From: CAYRPN01 sp964426135
Lineage (GTDB): Bacteria; Planctomycetota; Phycisphaerae; Phycisphaerales; Phycisphaeraceae
Reading direction: 5' to 3'
DNA length: 64,000 bases
NCBI GenBank assembly: GCA_964426135.1
Contig: CAYRPN010000005.1
Location: 21,926 to 85,925, forward strand
The number at the start of each line of letters is the position of its first letter. The first letter of the stretch is position 1. A program made the position numbers and the translations under genes. The notes under the pieces were generated by a model. It searched no databases. It had not been told where the DNA came from and was given only the letters and a program-made list of their open reading frames with translations. Shown piece by piece: positions 8,496-16,100 of the stretch.

Positions 8496-9038
8496 TCATG
8501 TCTTGAGATTCCCAATCGCCGCGCGGAGCAGCCGGAAACTTTCCTCCAGCGCCTGCGGAATGATGCGGATCGAGCCGACCGTCGTGATGAAGTTCGTATC
8601 TCCTCCCCATCGCGGCAGGACATGCATGTGCAGATGGCCCGGCAGTCCCGCACCGGCGCACCGGCCCAGGTTGATCCCCATGTTGAAGCCCTGCGGGTTG
8701 TACGCGAGCTTGATTGTCTGCTCCGCCAGCGCGGTCAGTTCCATGATGTCGCCGCGCTGCCGCGCGGAGAGATCGATCAGGTCGCCCAGGTGCTCGCGCG
8801 GAGCGATGAGCAGGTGGCCGTTGGTGTAGGGGTAGCGGTTGAGGATGATCATGCCGCGGGCGTCGTTGAGCAGGACGAGGCGTTTGGCCGCGTCTTCGCT
8901 GCCCGCGTCGAAGCGCAGCGCATCGCAGAGGAAGCAAGCCGGCACGCCTTCAGCCGGCGGCGACTTGAAGCCCTCGTTGGGATCAAGCTGCGTCAGGTAC
9001 TGCATCCGCCACGGTGCCCAGAGACTGTCGATTGGCAT
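8496..9038 (-). CDS. HIT-family nucleotide hydrolase/transferase
   Basis: A 180-residue histidine-triad protein. The catalytic HxHxH motif is HLHMH at His 135, 137 and 139 in the context GLPGHLHMHVLPRW. Upstream are LNRYPYTNGHLLIAPREH, the typical substrate-binding strand, and a CxxC pair (Cys 35/38) seen in the Ap4A-phosphorylase/GalT-related branch. These enzymes cleave or transfer nucleoside phosphates, for example diadenosine polyphosphates. The start at 9038 (MPIDSLWAPW) is chosen because SLWAPWRMQYL is the conserved N-terminus of the family. It lies downstream of, and in the same direction as, the DUF1501 gene but is separated by repeats. Confidence 0.9.
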   Translation of the reverse strand: MPIDSLWAPWRMQYLTQLDPNEGFKSPPAEGVPACFLCDALRFDAGSEDAAKRLVLLNDARGMIILNRYPYTNGHLLIAPREHLGDLIDLSARQRGDIMELTALAEQTIKLAYNPQGFNMGINLGRCAGAGLPGHLHMHVLPRWGGDTNFITTVGSIRIIPQALEESFRLLRAAIGNLKT

Positions 9039-9137
9039 GGTGAGAAGTGTAACCGGCGAGCCGGGCACTGTGTGCCCGACGCCGCCACGTAGCCGAGTCA
9101 CTCCGTGACACGAGTCGCCGGCACCGGATGATGCCGG

Positions 9138-9232
9138 GGTGGCCGGGGCTGGAGTCCGCGGAAGCCCCGGAACGGAAGTCCAACGTCAACTGTTCCGGGG
9201 CATGCGCAAAGTCTTCAGCCGCGGCCACCCGC
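9138..9232. repeat. Family F inverted repeat, copy 1
   Basis: The left arm is GGCCGGGGCTGGAGTCCGCG then GAAGCCCCGGA. The right side has TGTTCCGGGGCAT and GCCGCGGCCACCCGC. A related element with the same left arm (GTGGCCGGGGCTGG, TCCGCGGAAGCCCCGGAAC) is at 52108-52202. It fills most of the gap 9039-9327, where I see no gene. Confidence 0.6.
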
Positions 9233-9327
9233 TGCGGGGGAGTGATCGGCATGGAGACCTGTTGCGATTCTCCGCTCGCTGACGCTCGCGGCTCTGACAA
9301 GGCAGCGGACTCACAGAGTCCGGCTCG

Positions 9328-10944
9328 CTACGCCAGCAATTCTCGCACCACATCGCCATAGACATCCGTCAGGCGATGATCGCGGCCCGCATGCAGATGC
9401 GTGAGCTTCTCGTGATCGATGCCCATCAGGTGCAGGATCGTGGCGTGCAGGTCGTGGATCGAAGCGCGTCCCTCGACCGCGTGGTAGCCGTAGTCATCCG
9501 TCGCGCCGTAGCTCGTGCCTGGCTTCATGCCGCCGCCGGCGAACCACATCGTGAAGCCATACGGATTGTGATCGCGGCCGTTGCGCAGGCGTCCGCTGCC
9601 GCCGTCCATGAACTCGAACGTGGGCGTGCGGCCGAACTCGCTGCCGAACATCACCAGCGTGTCGTCGAGCATCCCGCGGCTGCGCAGATCGCGCAGGAAA
9701 CCGGCGACGGGCTTATCGACCGCCCGCGCGTTGCCGCTGTGGCCTTCGAAGAGGTTGCCGTGCTGGTCCCAGAGATTGCCGTATTTCGTGGTGGAATGCG
9801 TGACGGTGATGTAGCGTACGCCCGCCTCGGCGAAGCGCCGCGCCAGCAGCAGCGCACGGCCGAACTCGGTGGTGTCCGGCTCGCCGATGCCGTAGAGATT
9901 CATCGTCGCCTCGCTCTCGCCGTGCAGCGAGAGAATGCCCGGCGCCTGCGCCTGCATGCGGAAGGCGAGCTCCATATTGGCGATCTCCGCCTCCAGCGCG
10001 GCGTCGGCACTTTTCGCGGCATCCTCGGCCGCGCCGCCGCCCGCCTCACCGGAGCCGCGCGACAGGTGCAGGCGATTCAGCTTCTGTACGAGGTTGAGAT
10101 GTTCGCGCTGCTCAGCCGATCCGGTGGCAATTTCCCGCTCACCGCCGGCAACCGTGGCGCTCTTGTCTCCAGCCTTGCTTGCCTCGTCGCGCCCCTTGCC
10201 CGCGCGAATCAGCGGCTTCCGCGCCGCCGGCGCCGCGAGATTGTCCCACTGCAGATCCTTGCCGCCCTTGTCGGGCTTGCGGATCGGCGTGCCGGCGAAT
10301 TGTGCGGGCAGGAATGCGCTGGGCCGGCCGCGGTTGTTGTCGGGCGTGATGTCGATGTACGCGGGCAGGTTTTCGTTCTCGCTGCCCAGGCCATAGACCA
10401 GCCACGAGCCCAGCGTCGGCCGCACCTCGCGCCCGCTGCCGGTGTGGATGAAATTCTTGGCGGTGAAGTGGTCGTTGTTGTCGTGCCGAAGCGAGTGGAT
10501 GAAGGTGAGGTCGTCGATCTGTTCGTTGATGTGCGGGAACAGATTGCTCGCCCACTTGCCGCAGCGGCCGTACTGCTTGAACGTCCACGGCGACTTGAGA
10601 ATCGTGCCCTGCGGCGCGAAGGTGAACTTGGGCTTGTGAATGGAAAGCGGCAGAGGCTTGCCGTCCTCGCGCTGGAGGAGCGGCTTGTGGTCGAAGCTGT
10701 CGATGTGGGAGAAACCGCCGTCGAGAAAAATGTAGATCACGCGCTTGGCTCGCGGGGTGAAGTGCGGAGCGCCAAAGCCCAGGGATGGCCATCCCTGGGC
10801 TTTGGCGGCATTCCGCGGATCAGCGAGCGCGCGACGGGCCAGCATGTCTGTCAGCGCGACTCCGCCAAACCCCAGCGCGAAGCGCTGCAGCAGCCGGCGG
10901 CGGGAGACGGAATGGCGCATGTCGCACGTCATCGATGTTTCCAT
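9328..10944 (-). CDS. DUF1501 protein, Tat-exported
   Basis: A 538-residue DUF1501 protein, a sulfatase-fold/alkaline-phosphatase-like family that is expanded in planctomycetes and of unknown reaction. The N-terminus carries a twin-arginine signal (SRRRLLQRFALGFGGVAL). The core includes VIYIFLDGGFSHIDSFDHKP, and the C-terminal half contains GRDHNPYGFTMWFAGGG and LHATILHLMGIDHEKLT. It is paired with the upstream DUF1549/DUF1553 gene on the same strand, the classic planctomycete arrangement. Odd feature: residues 46-58 (AKAQGWPSLGFGA) are encoded by a perfect 36-bp palindrome that looks like an inserted repeat between the Tat signal and the mature domain. The start could be ATG 10944 or the next Met (10932). 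Confidence 0.9.
   Translation of the reverse strand: METSMTCDMRHSVSRRRLLQRFALGFGGVALTDMLARRALADPRNAAKAQGWPSLGFGAPHFTPRAKRVIYIFLDGGFSHIDSFDHKPLLQREDGKPLPLSIHKPKFTFAPQGTILKSPWTFKQYGRCGKWASNLFPHINEQIDDLTFIHSLRHDNNDHFTAKNFIHTGSGREVRPTLGSWLVYGLGSENENLPAYIDITPDNNRGRPSAFLPAQFAGTPIRKPDKGGKDLQWDNLAAPAARKPLIRAGKGRDEASKAGDKSATVAGGEREIATGSAEQREHLNLVQKLNRLHLSRGSGEAGGGAAEDAAKSADAALEAEIANMELAFRMQAQAPGILSLHGESEATMNLYGIGEPDTTEFGRALLLARRFAEAGVRYITVTHSTTKYGNLWDQHGNLFEGHSGNARAVDKPVAGFLRDLRSRGMLDDTLVMFGSEFGRTPTFEFMDGGSGRLRNGRDHNPYGFTMWFAGGGMKPGTSYGATDDYGYHAVEGRASIHDLHATILHLMGIDHEKLTHLHAGRDHRLTDVYGDVVRELLA
10771..10806. repeat. Perfect 36-bp palindrome inside a coding region
   Basis: GCCAAAGCCCAGGGATGG is followed immediately by its exact reverse complement CCATCCCTGGGCTTTGGC, with no loop. 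It lies in frame within the DUF1501 gene, just after the Tat signal region. Confidence 0.95.
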
Positions 10945-10958
10945 TCGTCACGGTGTTT

Positions 10959-11030
10959 GTTTAACGACGGGGCTTGCCCCGTTTGATTTTCCATCGTGCC
11001 TCGCCGACGGGGCAAGCTCCGGCGCTAAAC
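10959..11030. repeat. Family A inverted repeat, copy 2
   Basis: GTTTAACGACGGGGCTTGCC then CCG (10959-10981) is answered by CGGGGCAAGCTCCGGCGCTA then AAC (11008-11030). It separates the DUF1549/DUF1553 gene from the DUF1501 gene. Confidence 0.85.
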
Positions 11031-11072
11031 GGTTCCGACGCGCCAACCCACGGCACAGGCGATTCCGCCGGA

Positions 11073-13832
11073 TCACTCCACATACCGAAACTCACTGCAA
11101 CTGTAGAGCGCCAGGCACACGCGCTTCCACGCTTCCTCGCGCGGCAGCTTCTGCGCCTCGCACGCTTTCAGATACTCCAGCATCGCCTGCGTTTCCGCCT
11201 TGCGCGGCGGTCGGCCCAGTGCCGTGAGATACGCGGTGCGAAGGTGCTGCTCGTCCGTCTGCGTCGCCGGCTTGAGCAGCGCCTTGGCGAATTCGCCTGC
11301 GAAATGCTTCGGCAGCGGGCTGTTCAGCCAGAAGAGCGCTTGCGCGCTGGTGGTCGACGTGTCGCGCTGCGGCAGCGATTCGCCGGACGGGTCGTAGCCG
11401 AACACCGCGAACATCTTGCGCACATCCTCGCCGAGGCCGATGGGGGAGCGGCCGTTGCTCAGCACGTAGATCATCCGATCGCCGGACTTGGCGAAATCGA
11501 GTGCGATCGGCTTCGCGTCGGCTTTTTCGCCATCGCCGGCCGGCGGCTGCGACTGTCGCGGAACCTTGCCGATCGTGGACGCCATCGCGTCGTAGATCGC
11601 TTCGACTTCAAGCCTGCGCGGCGCCATCGTGATCGCGCGGAAGTTCACCGGGGCGACACGCCCCGGCTCGCTGATTGCGCCTTCTGCGTTGTGTCTCCTT
11701 TCTCCTGACTCCTGCACATACGTCGCGCTGCTCATGATCACGCGGTGCAAATGCTTGAGCGACCAGTTGTGTTCGATGAGTTCGCAGGCAAGCCAGTCGA
11801 GGAGTTTCCGCTGATTGTCCGTAGCGGGCGGGTTGCCGCGCACGCCGAAGTCGTTGGGCGTATCGACGAGTCCGACGCCGAAATGCCACTGCCAGACGCG
11901 GTTGGCGATGACGCGCGCGGTGAGCGGGTGCTTGGCATCGGTGAGCCAGCGTGCGAGTTCGAGCCGGCCGCTCTGCTTGCCTTCGATCTTCGGCGACGGC
12001 AGCGCGTGCTCGAAGAGTTGCATGACGCCGCGCGGCACGGCGGCATCGCCGGGACGGTAGGTTTCGCCGCGCTGATGGATGGGAAGATCGGTGGGGGAGT
12101 CATCGTCGGCGACCGCGAGTGTGCGCGGAAATTCGACGATCTCGCCGCCATCCAGTTCGCCAATGCCACGACGAGAAAGCTCACCAGGCTCTCTGGACGG
12201 CGGATCAAACTGCGGGACCTCCGCCGCCTGCGGAACCTGATCGGGCAGCAGTAACATGTACGCCAGCCTGGCGACGTTCAACTTCTCTTCCTTCGCCAGT
12301 GTTTCAACAGGTGCGACAAGCGAATCGGGGTCGGCGATGAGCACAAACCTGTCGATGCGCGGGAAGCGCGTCGTGCGATCCGACCACTCCAGCCGCAGCG
12401 TGTTCACACCTCTTTTCAAGGCGAACACGGTTCCCCCGCCAGCCCATCGCCGATGCTTCCAGTCCCAATGATCCTCCCGTTGCGTCGACATCGACCGCAC
12501 GGTAACGCTGCCGGTGGTGATATCCATGGCCGCGTGGGGCGTCCCGGGATTCCGATCGAATGACGCAAGTGCCAACAACGTGTAATTCCCATCGGCCGGC
12601 ACGTCGACTTCGTACTTCACCCATTGAACATCGAACTTCTGGCCCTCGATGATCTCGACGTCCCTGTCTCCCTCGCGCACCTTGGTGATGCGCAGATTGT
12701 CCATTCCCGCGAAATGCTCAGCCTCGAACGTTGTGCTCCAGGGACGCTTCAGCGTGGTGAGCGCGGCGCGATACTTTGCGTCATCCCTCTTCCAGTCGAG
12801 CAGGAGATTCGCGTGCCGCATTTCCAGCGACTTCCAGTACTCCGCCCGAACTTTGAAAAAGTGCTGTTTGGCCAGTTCGTTGCTCGTCAGATTCTCCGGC
12901 GTCGCCAGTTCGCGCGTCAGCCGCAACCGCCCGTCTTTCCACTCTTCATTAAAAACATCCACCACGCGCGTCGACCTGAAAATCCCCGCCAGGGCGTAGT
13001 AGTCGCGAGTGGGGATCGGATCGTACTTGTGGTCGTGGCAGCGGGCGCAGTTGAAGTTCAGGCCGAGGAACGCCTTGCCCGTGGTGGTGAGCATTTCGTC
13101 GACCATGTCGAGGCGCAGGCGATTGGGGTCGGTGCATTCGTCGAACCACGGGCCGATGGAGAGAAACGCGGTGGCGGTGAACTGGTCGAAATATTGCTGC
13201 TTCGACGCCGCCTTCGTTTCCACATCGGCGGGGGCGGGCAGCAGATCGCCGGCGAGCTGCTCGACGATGAACTGATTGAACGGCTTGTCCTGGTTGAACG
13301 CGCGGATGACGTAATCGCGGTAGTCCAGTTCGCCGCGAGTAGCCTTGACACCTTTGAGTTTCACCTTGCCCTGCTCGTAGCGTGCGACATCGAGCCAGTG
13401 CCGGCCGTAACGTTCGCCGTAGTGCGGCGAGGCGAGCAGGCGGGTGAGCGCGGCGTCAAATGCGGTGGCCCCCTGCGGTTCAGCGGCGGGGTTTGCTCCG
13501 ATCTTCGTCGCGCGGACGAAGGCATCGATCTCCGCAACCATCGGCGGCAGACCTGTCAGATCAAACGTCGCACGGCGGAGCAAGGTGTAGGCGTCGGCGG
13601 GCGGCGCGGGTTCGCGGTCGGCGGCTTCGAGATCGGCCAATACGAACGCATCGATCGGGCTGCGCACCCAGTCGCCATCCTTCACGCGCGGCAGGGCGGG
13701 CTTTTCGAGGGGACGGAACGACCAATGTTGCCGGGCCGCGGACCAGTCGATGGCGTCGGCTGCCAGATGCGTGGGCAGGGCGCACGCCAGCATCGAAAGC
13801 GCGCACAGGATGGCATGGAGGAGGGGACGCAT
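11073..13832 (-). CDS. DUF1549/DUF1553 (PSD1-type) exported protein with CxxCH motif
   Basis: A 919-residue exported protein of the large planctomycete DUF1549/DUF1553 family. A signal peptide is visible (LLHAILCALSMLACALPTHLA). The DUF1549 domain follows (about 55-265), containing FDLTGLPP, GRHWLDVARY and the CxxCH motif NCARCHDHKYDPIP, a possible covalent heme site. A middle region (about 370-500) has a carbohydrate-binding-module-like beta pattern. DUF1553 (about 575-880) contains RVWQWHFG and FGYDPSGES. Biochemical role unknown; these proteins usually pair with DUF1501 proteins, as here (next gene on the same strand). A low-similarity insert (SGERRHNAEGAISEPGRVAP, about 711-730) coincides with a GGGGCGACACGCCCC hairpin and may be another repeat scar. 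Confidence 0.9.
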   Translation of the reverse strand: MRPLLHAILCALSMLACALPTHLAADAIDWSAARQHWSFRPLEKPALPRVKDGDWVRSPIDAFVLADLEAADREPAPPADAYTLLRRATFDLTGLPPMVAEIDAFVRATKIGANPAAEPQGATAFDAALTRLLASPHYGERYGRHWLDVARYEQGKVKLKGVKATRGELDYRDYVIRAFNQDKPFNQFIVEQLAGDLLPAPADVETKAASKQQYFDQFTATAFLSIGPWFDECTDPNRLRLDMVDEMLTTTGKAFLGLNFNCARCHDHKYDPIPTRDYYALAGIFRSTRVVDVFNEEWKDGRLRLTRELATPENLTSNELAKQHFFKVRAEYWKSLEMRHANLLLDWKRDDAKYRAALTTLKRPWSTTFEAEHFAGMDNLRITKVREGDRDVEIIEGQKFDVQWVKYEVDVPADGNYTLLALASFDRNPGTPHAAMDITTGSVTVRSMSTQREDHWDWKHRRWAGGGTVFALKRGVNTLRLEWSDRTTRFPRIDRFVLIADPDSLVAPVETLAKEEKLNVARLAYMLLLPDQVPQAAEVPQFDPPSREPGELSRRGIGELDGGEIVEFPRTLAVADDDSPTDLPIHQRGETYRPGDAAVPRGVMQLFEHALPSPKIEGKQSGRLELARWLTDAKHPLTARVIANRVWQWHFGVGLVDTPNDFGVRGNPPATDNQRKLLDWLACELIEHNWSLKHLHRVIMSSATYVQESGERRHNAEGAISEPGRVAPVNFRAITMAPRRLEVEAIYDAMASTIGKVPRQSQPPAGDGEKADAKPIALDFAKSGDRMIYVLSNGRSPIGLGEDVRKMFAVFGYDPSGESLPQRDTSTTSAQALFWLNSPLPKHFAGEFAKALLKPATQTDEQHLRTAYLTALGRPPRKAETQAMLEYLKACEAQKLPREEAWKRVCLALYSCSEFRYVE

Positions 13833-13958
13833 GGTCGGCGAACCGTCCGTCCATTCTATGCCTGCGACGGGCGCGGACGCTGTATGGAGACAACGGGGTT
13901 CGCAATGCCCGCGGCATCCCGCGCAACGGGGCTGCTGTTCTTGCAGCGTGTCGGGCGT

Positions 13959-14321
13959 TCAATCCGCCCCGTGCGCCGAGCTGCTCAAAGCGGACTCGAC
14001 GGTTGCCGCGAACTCGAAATGATCCTTCACTTTCGCCACGATGAAAACGTCCGCGATCTGCGCTGACGCGCCGGCGACGATGAGGCGGGACTGCTTCTCT
14101 CGCAATCGGCCGGTTGCCGCGATCAGATGCCCCAGCATCGTCGTGGGCATGAACCCCACTTGACACATGTCCACGACAACCCGGTCGGATTCGGCGACGA
14201 TCGCCATCAGCGCGGCGCCGATCTCCGCCAGTGCGGTGGGGGAGACCAGATCCTTCAGGATGCGCAGGCAGGTCGCATCGCCGATGCTCTCGACTCGAAA
14301 TGCGGGTTCTGCGGCGGGCAT
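13959..14321 (-). CDS. STAS-domain protein, divergent anti-sigma antagonist type
   Basis: A 120-residue STAS-domain protein, the SpoIIAA/RsbV fold used in partner switching. The domain runs through most of the chain (VVVDMCQVGFMPTTMLGHL, then LIVAGASAQIADVF). At the phosphorylation loop the usual DSSG is replaced by PTTM (around 59-62), so if this protein is phosphorylated it would be on Thr rather than Ser, or it may be a non-switching partner. Start ATG 14321 follows GAGAGGAACGAT, a good ribosome binding site. It is the last gene of a four-gene minus-strand set with a TPR-like protein, an HATPase and another STAS protein. Confidence 0.82.
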   Translation of the reverse strand: MPAAEPAFRVESIGDATCLRILKDLVSPTALAEIGAALMAIVAESDRVVVDMCQVGFMPTTMLGHLIAATGRLREKQSRLIVAGASAQIADVFIVAKVKDHFEFAATVESALSSSAHGAD

Positions 14322-14443
14322 ATCGTTCCTCTCTACGCGCGGCGGTTGCGGTGGGCTGGCCGGCGCGTCTCAATGAGGCTGTCGGATCAGCCGCGACAAT
14401 TCCGCTGGTGTGCTCGAACTGTCGCCTTCAGCCTTGCTGCGTC

Positions 14444-14908
14444 CTACCGGATCGTGTCCAGATCGTTCTGCAGTTGTCGGCGTCCATCCGCATCGGCAAC
14501 GGCATTCGCCAACTCTCGCGCCTCGTTCAGCCACCGGTCGCGCGAAGCCGCGTTGCCGGCGACGGCTTCCGCACGTGCCAGGGCTTCGAACGCATAGGCG
14601 GTGAGAAAGGCGTCGAGGCTGCTCTCGCGGCAGATGTCGAGTGATTGTCCGCCGTATCGCCGCGCTTCATCCGCCCGGCCAACCGCCGCATAAACCCTTG
14701 CCAGTTGCCAGGCGGCGATGGCGCGATTGCTCGGCGTCTCGTCGGCACGCCTGCTCCAGTGCCAGGCGCTGGCGTGGGCACAGTGAACCAGTTCTTCCTC
14801 TTCAGCGGTCGAGCGTGGCGTTTTGTCGAGCAGGGTCCACGCGTGATTAAAACACTCCGCCGCAAAGCGCCGGTGCACCAGAGCGTCATCCAGCACGGCG
14901 TGCGACAT
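14444..14908 (-). CDS. TPR-like protein in partner-switch cluster
   Basis: A 154-residue all-helical protein, Ala/Arg-rich, with helix pairs such as AAWQLARVYAAVGRADEARR and AFEALARAEAVAGNAASRDR that look like tetratricopeptide repeats. It starts at ATG 14908 after GAGAGG, nine bases after the stop of the HATPase gene, so the two are almost certainly co-transcribed. A scaffold or regulator role in the partner-switch set is inference from position. I cannot assign a named family. Confidence 0.75.
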   Translation of the reverse strand: MSHAVLDDALVHRRFAAECFNHAWTLLDKTPRSTAEEEELVHCAHASAWHWSRRADETPSNRAIAAWQLARVYAAVGRADEARRYGGQSLDICRESSLDAFLTAYAFEALARAEAVAGNAASRDRWLNEARELANAVADADGRRQLQNDLDTIR

Positions 14909-14917
14909 GGAAGCCTC

Positions 14918-15346
14918 TCACTTCAGGGGCAAGGCGCAGTTACGATCCTTCACGAGCGTGACGCTGCGGCCTGCGTCGGTGAAACTGACCTTGGTCATGT
15001 AGGCGCGCATCAGCATGATGCCGCGGCCATGCGGTTCGGTGATGTTTTCCTCAAGGGTGGGGTCGGGCACGTCCTTCGGATCGAACCCCGGGCCCTGATC
15101 CGTCACCGTGATGGTGACGCCCTGCTGATTGACGGCGTAACGGATCGTGACCTGCTTGTTGGGATCGCGTTTGTTGCCGTGGGAGATGGCGTTGTTCAGC
15201 GCTTCATCGAGGGCCAGGCGAATAGCGAACACCACCTGCTCGCTGAAGGCGTGAATCTTGACCTCGTCCATGATCTTCTGCTGCGCATTCCACGCGGCGT
15301 TCAGATCGCTGGGGATCACTAGTATCTTGGTAGGCGAATCAGCCAT
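14918..15346 (-). CDS. HATPase anti-sigma-type serine kinase (RsbW/SpoIIAB-like)
   Basis: A 142-residue GHKL-type ATP-binding protein. The N box is RLALDEALNNAISHGNK, the G1 box VTDQGPGFDPKDVPDP and the G2 region EPHGRGIMLMRAYM. These are the marks of RsbW/SpoIIAB anti-sigma factors, which hold a sigma factor or other target and phosphorylate a STAS partner. ATG 15346 is preceded by GAGGAG with short spacing; ATG 15367 is an alternative. It lies 85 bases downstream of a STAS gene with an intact phosphorylation site, its probable antagonist. No sigma factor or PP2C phosphatase is nearby, so the output is unknown. Confidence 0.87.
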   Translation of the reverse strand: MADSPTKILVIPSDLNAAWNAQQKIMDEVKIHAFSEQVVFAIRLALDEALNNAISHGNKRDPNKQVTIRYAVNQQGVTITVTDQGPGFDPKDVPDPTLEENITEPHGRGIMLMRAYMTKVSFTDAGRSVTLVKDRNCALPLK

Positions 15347-15431
15347 CGACTCCTCGGCTGCACTCATTCTAGCGCGGTTCAACCCGCTGGATAGCGGCGA
15401 ATGGCTTCGCCGGTCCTGACTGGCCTTCGCG

Positions 15432-15791
15432 TTATTTGAAGCTTTCCAGGGCTTGGCGCTCGGTCTCAAAAATCTGGAACAGCTTGTTGAGGCGGGTGAT
15501 GACGAAGACTTCGTAAATCTGAGGGTCGATGTGGCACAGGCGCAACTGCCCGGCCTTCTGCCGCACCTTGTTGTTGATCGTGATCAACGTGCCCAGGGCA
15601 GCCGAGGAAAGGTGCTCGACATTGGTGAAATTGATCAAGAGCCGGGGGCTGGTCGACTGATCGATCAGGCCCGCAATTTCCTCGCCGATCTGCTGAATGG
15701 CAGCTTCTTCGAGGATATTGCGATCCAGCAGTAGGATCTTGGCGATCTCGCCGTCGCGTTCTACGGTCATCCTGGCATCACGGCCGGCCAT
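15432..15791 (-). CDS. STAS-domain anti-anti-sigma factor (RsbV/SpoIIAA-like)
   Basis: A 119-residue STAS protein, expected to be an anti-sigma factor antagonist. The phosphoacceptor loop reads HLSSAALGTL (Ser 62/63), close to the canonical DSSGLGxL, followed by the usual C-terminal strand-helix (GQLRLCHIDPQIYEVFVITRL). ATG 15791 follows GGGAGGCGCCTG, a strong ribosome binding site, so the longer frame is rejected. First gene of the minus-strand set STAS - HATPase - TPR-like - STAS. Confidence 0.9.
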   Translation of the reverse strand: MAGRDARMTVERDGEIAKILLLDRNILEEAAIQQIGEEIAGLIDQSTSPRLLINFTNVEHLSSAALGTLITINNKVRQKAGQLRLCHIDPQIYEVFVITRLNKLFQIFETERQALESFK

Positions 15792-15890
15792 CAGGCGCCT
15801 CCCTAACAGTAAGTATCGGGCCAATGTAAAAGCGGTTGCGCACGGTGTCAAGAAGGCAGCGGGATCAAATCCCGGTTGGTCTGCCTATAT

Positions 15891-16062
15891 TCCCGGGGGC
15901 GGTGGATCGGCCCCCTCGCCCCCGGCTCTGCGGGGGAGAGGGTTGGGGTGAGGGGGTTTGCGATGTCGAGCGACAAATGGACGCCCAAGGTTCACCGTCC
16001 CCCTCACCCTAGCCCTCTCCCCCAGCAGACTGGGGGAGAGGGGACCAAGCCCCCGGAAAATT
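15891..16062. repeat. Family C composite inverted repeat, copy 1
   Basis: The outer ends are TCCCGGGGGC and GCCCCCGGAAAA. Inside are facing C-rich arms, GGGGGAGAGGGTTGGGGTGA and TCACCCTAGCCCTCTCCCCC. The same order of parts recurs at 43380-43562, including the stretch GGATCGGCCCCCTCGCCCCC. It lies between sucC and the STAS gene and has no coding content. Confidence 0.88.
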
Positions 16063-16100
16063 GGGCACACCCATCCCGGTCGGCCGGCGAACCGGGCCGC

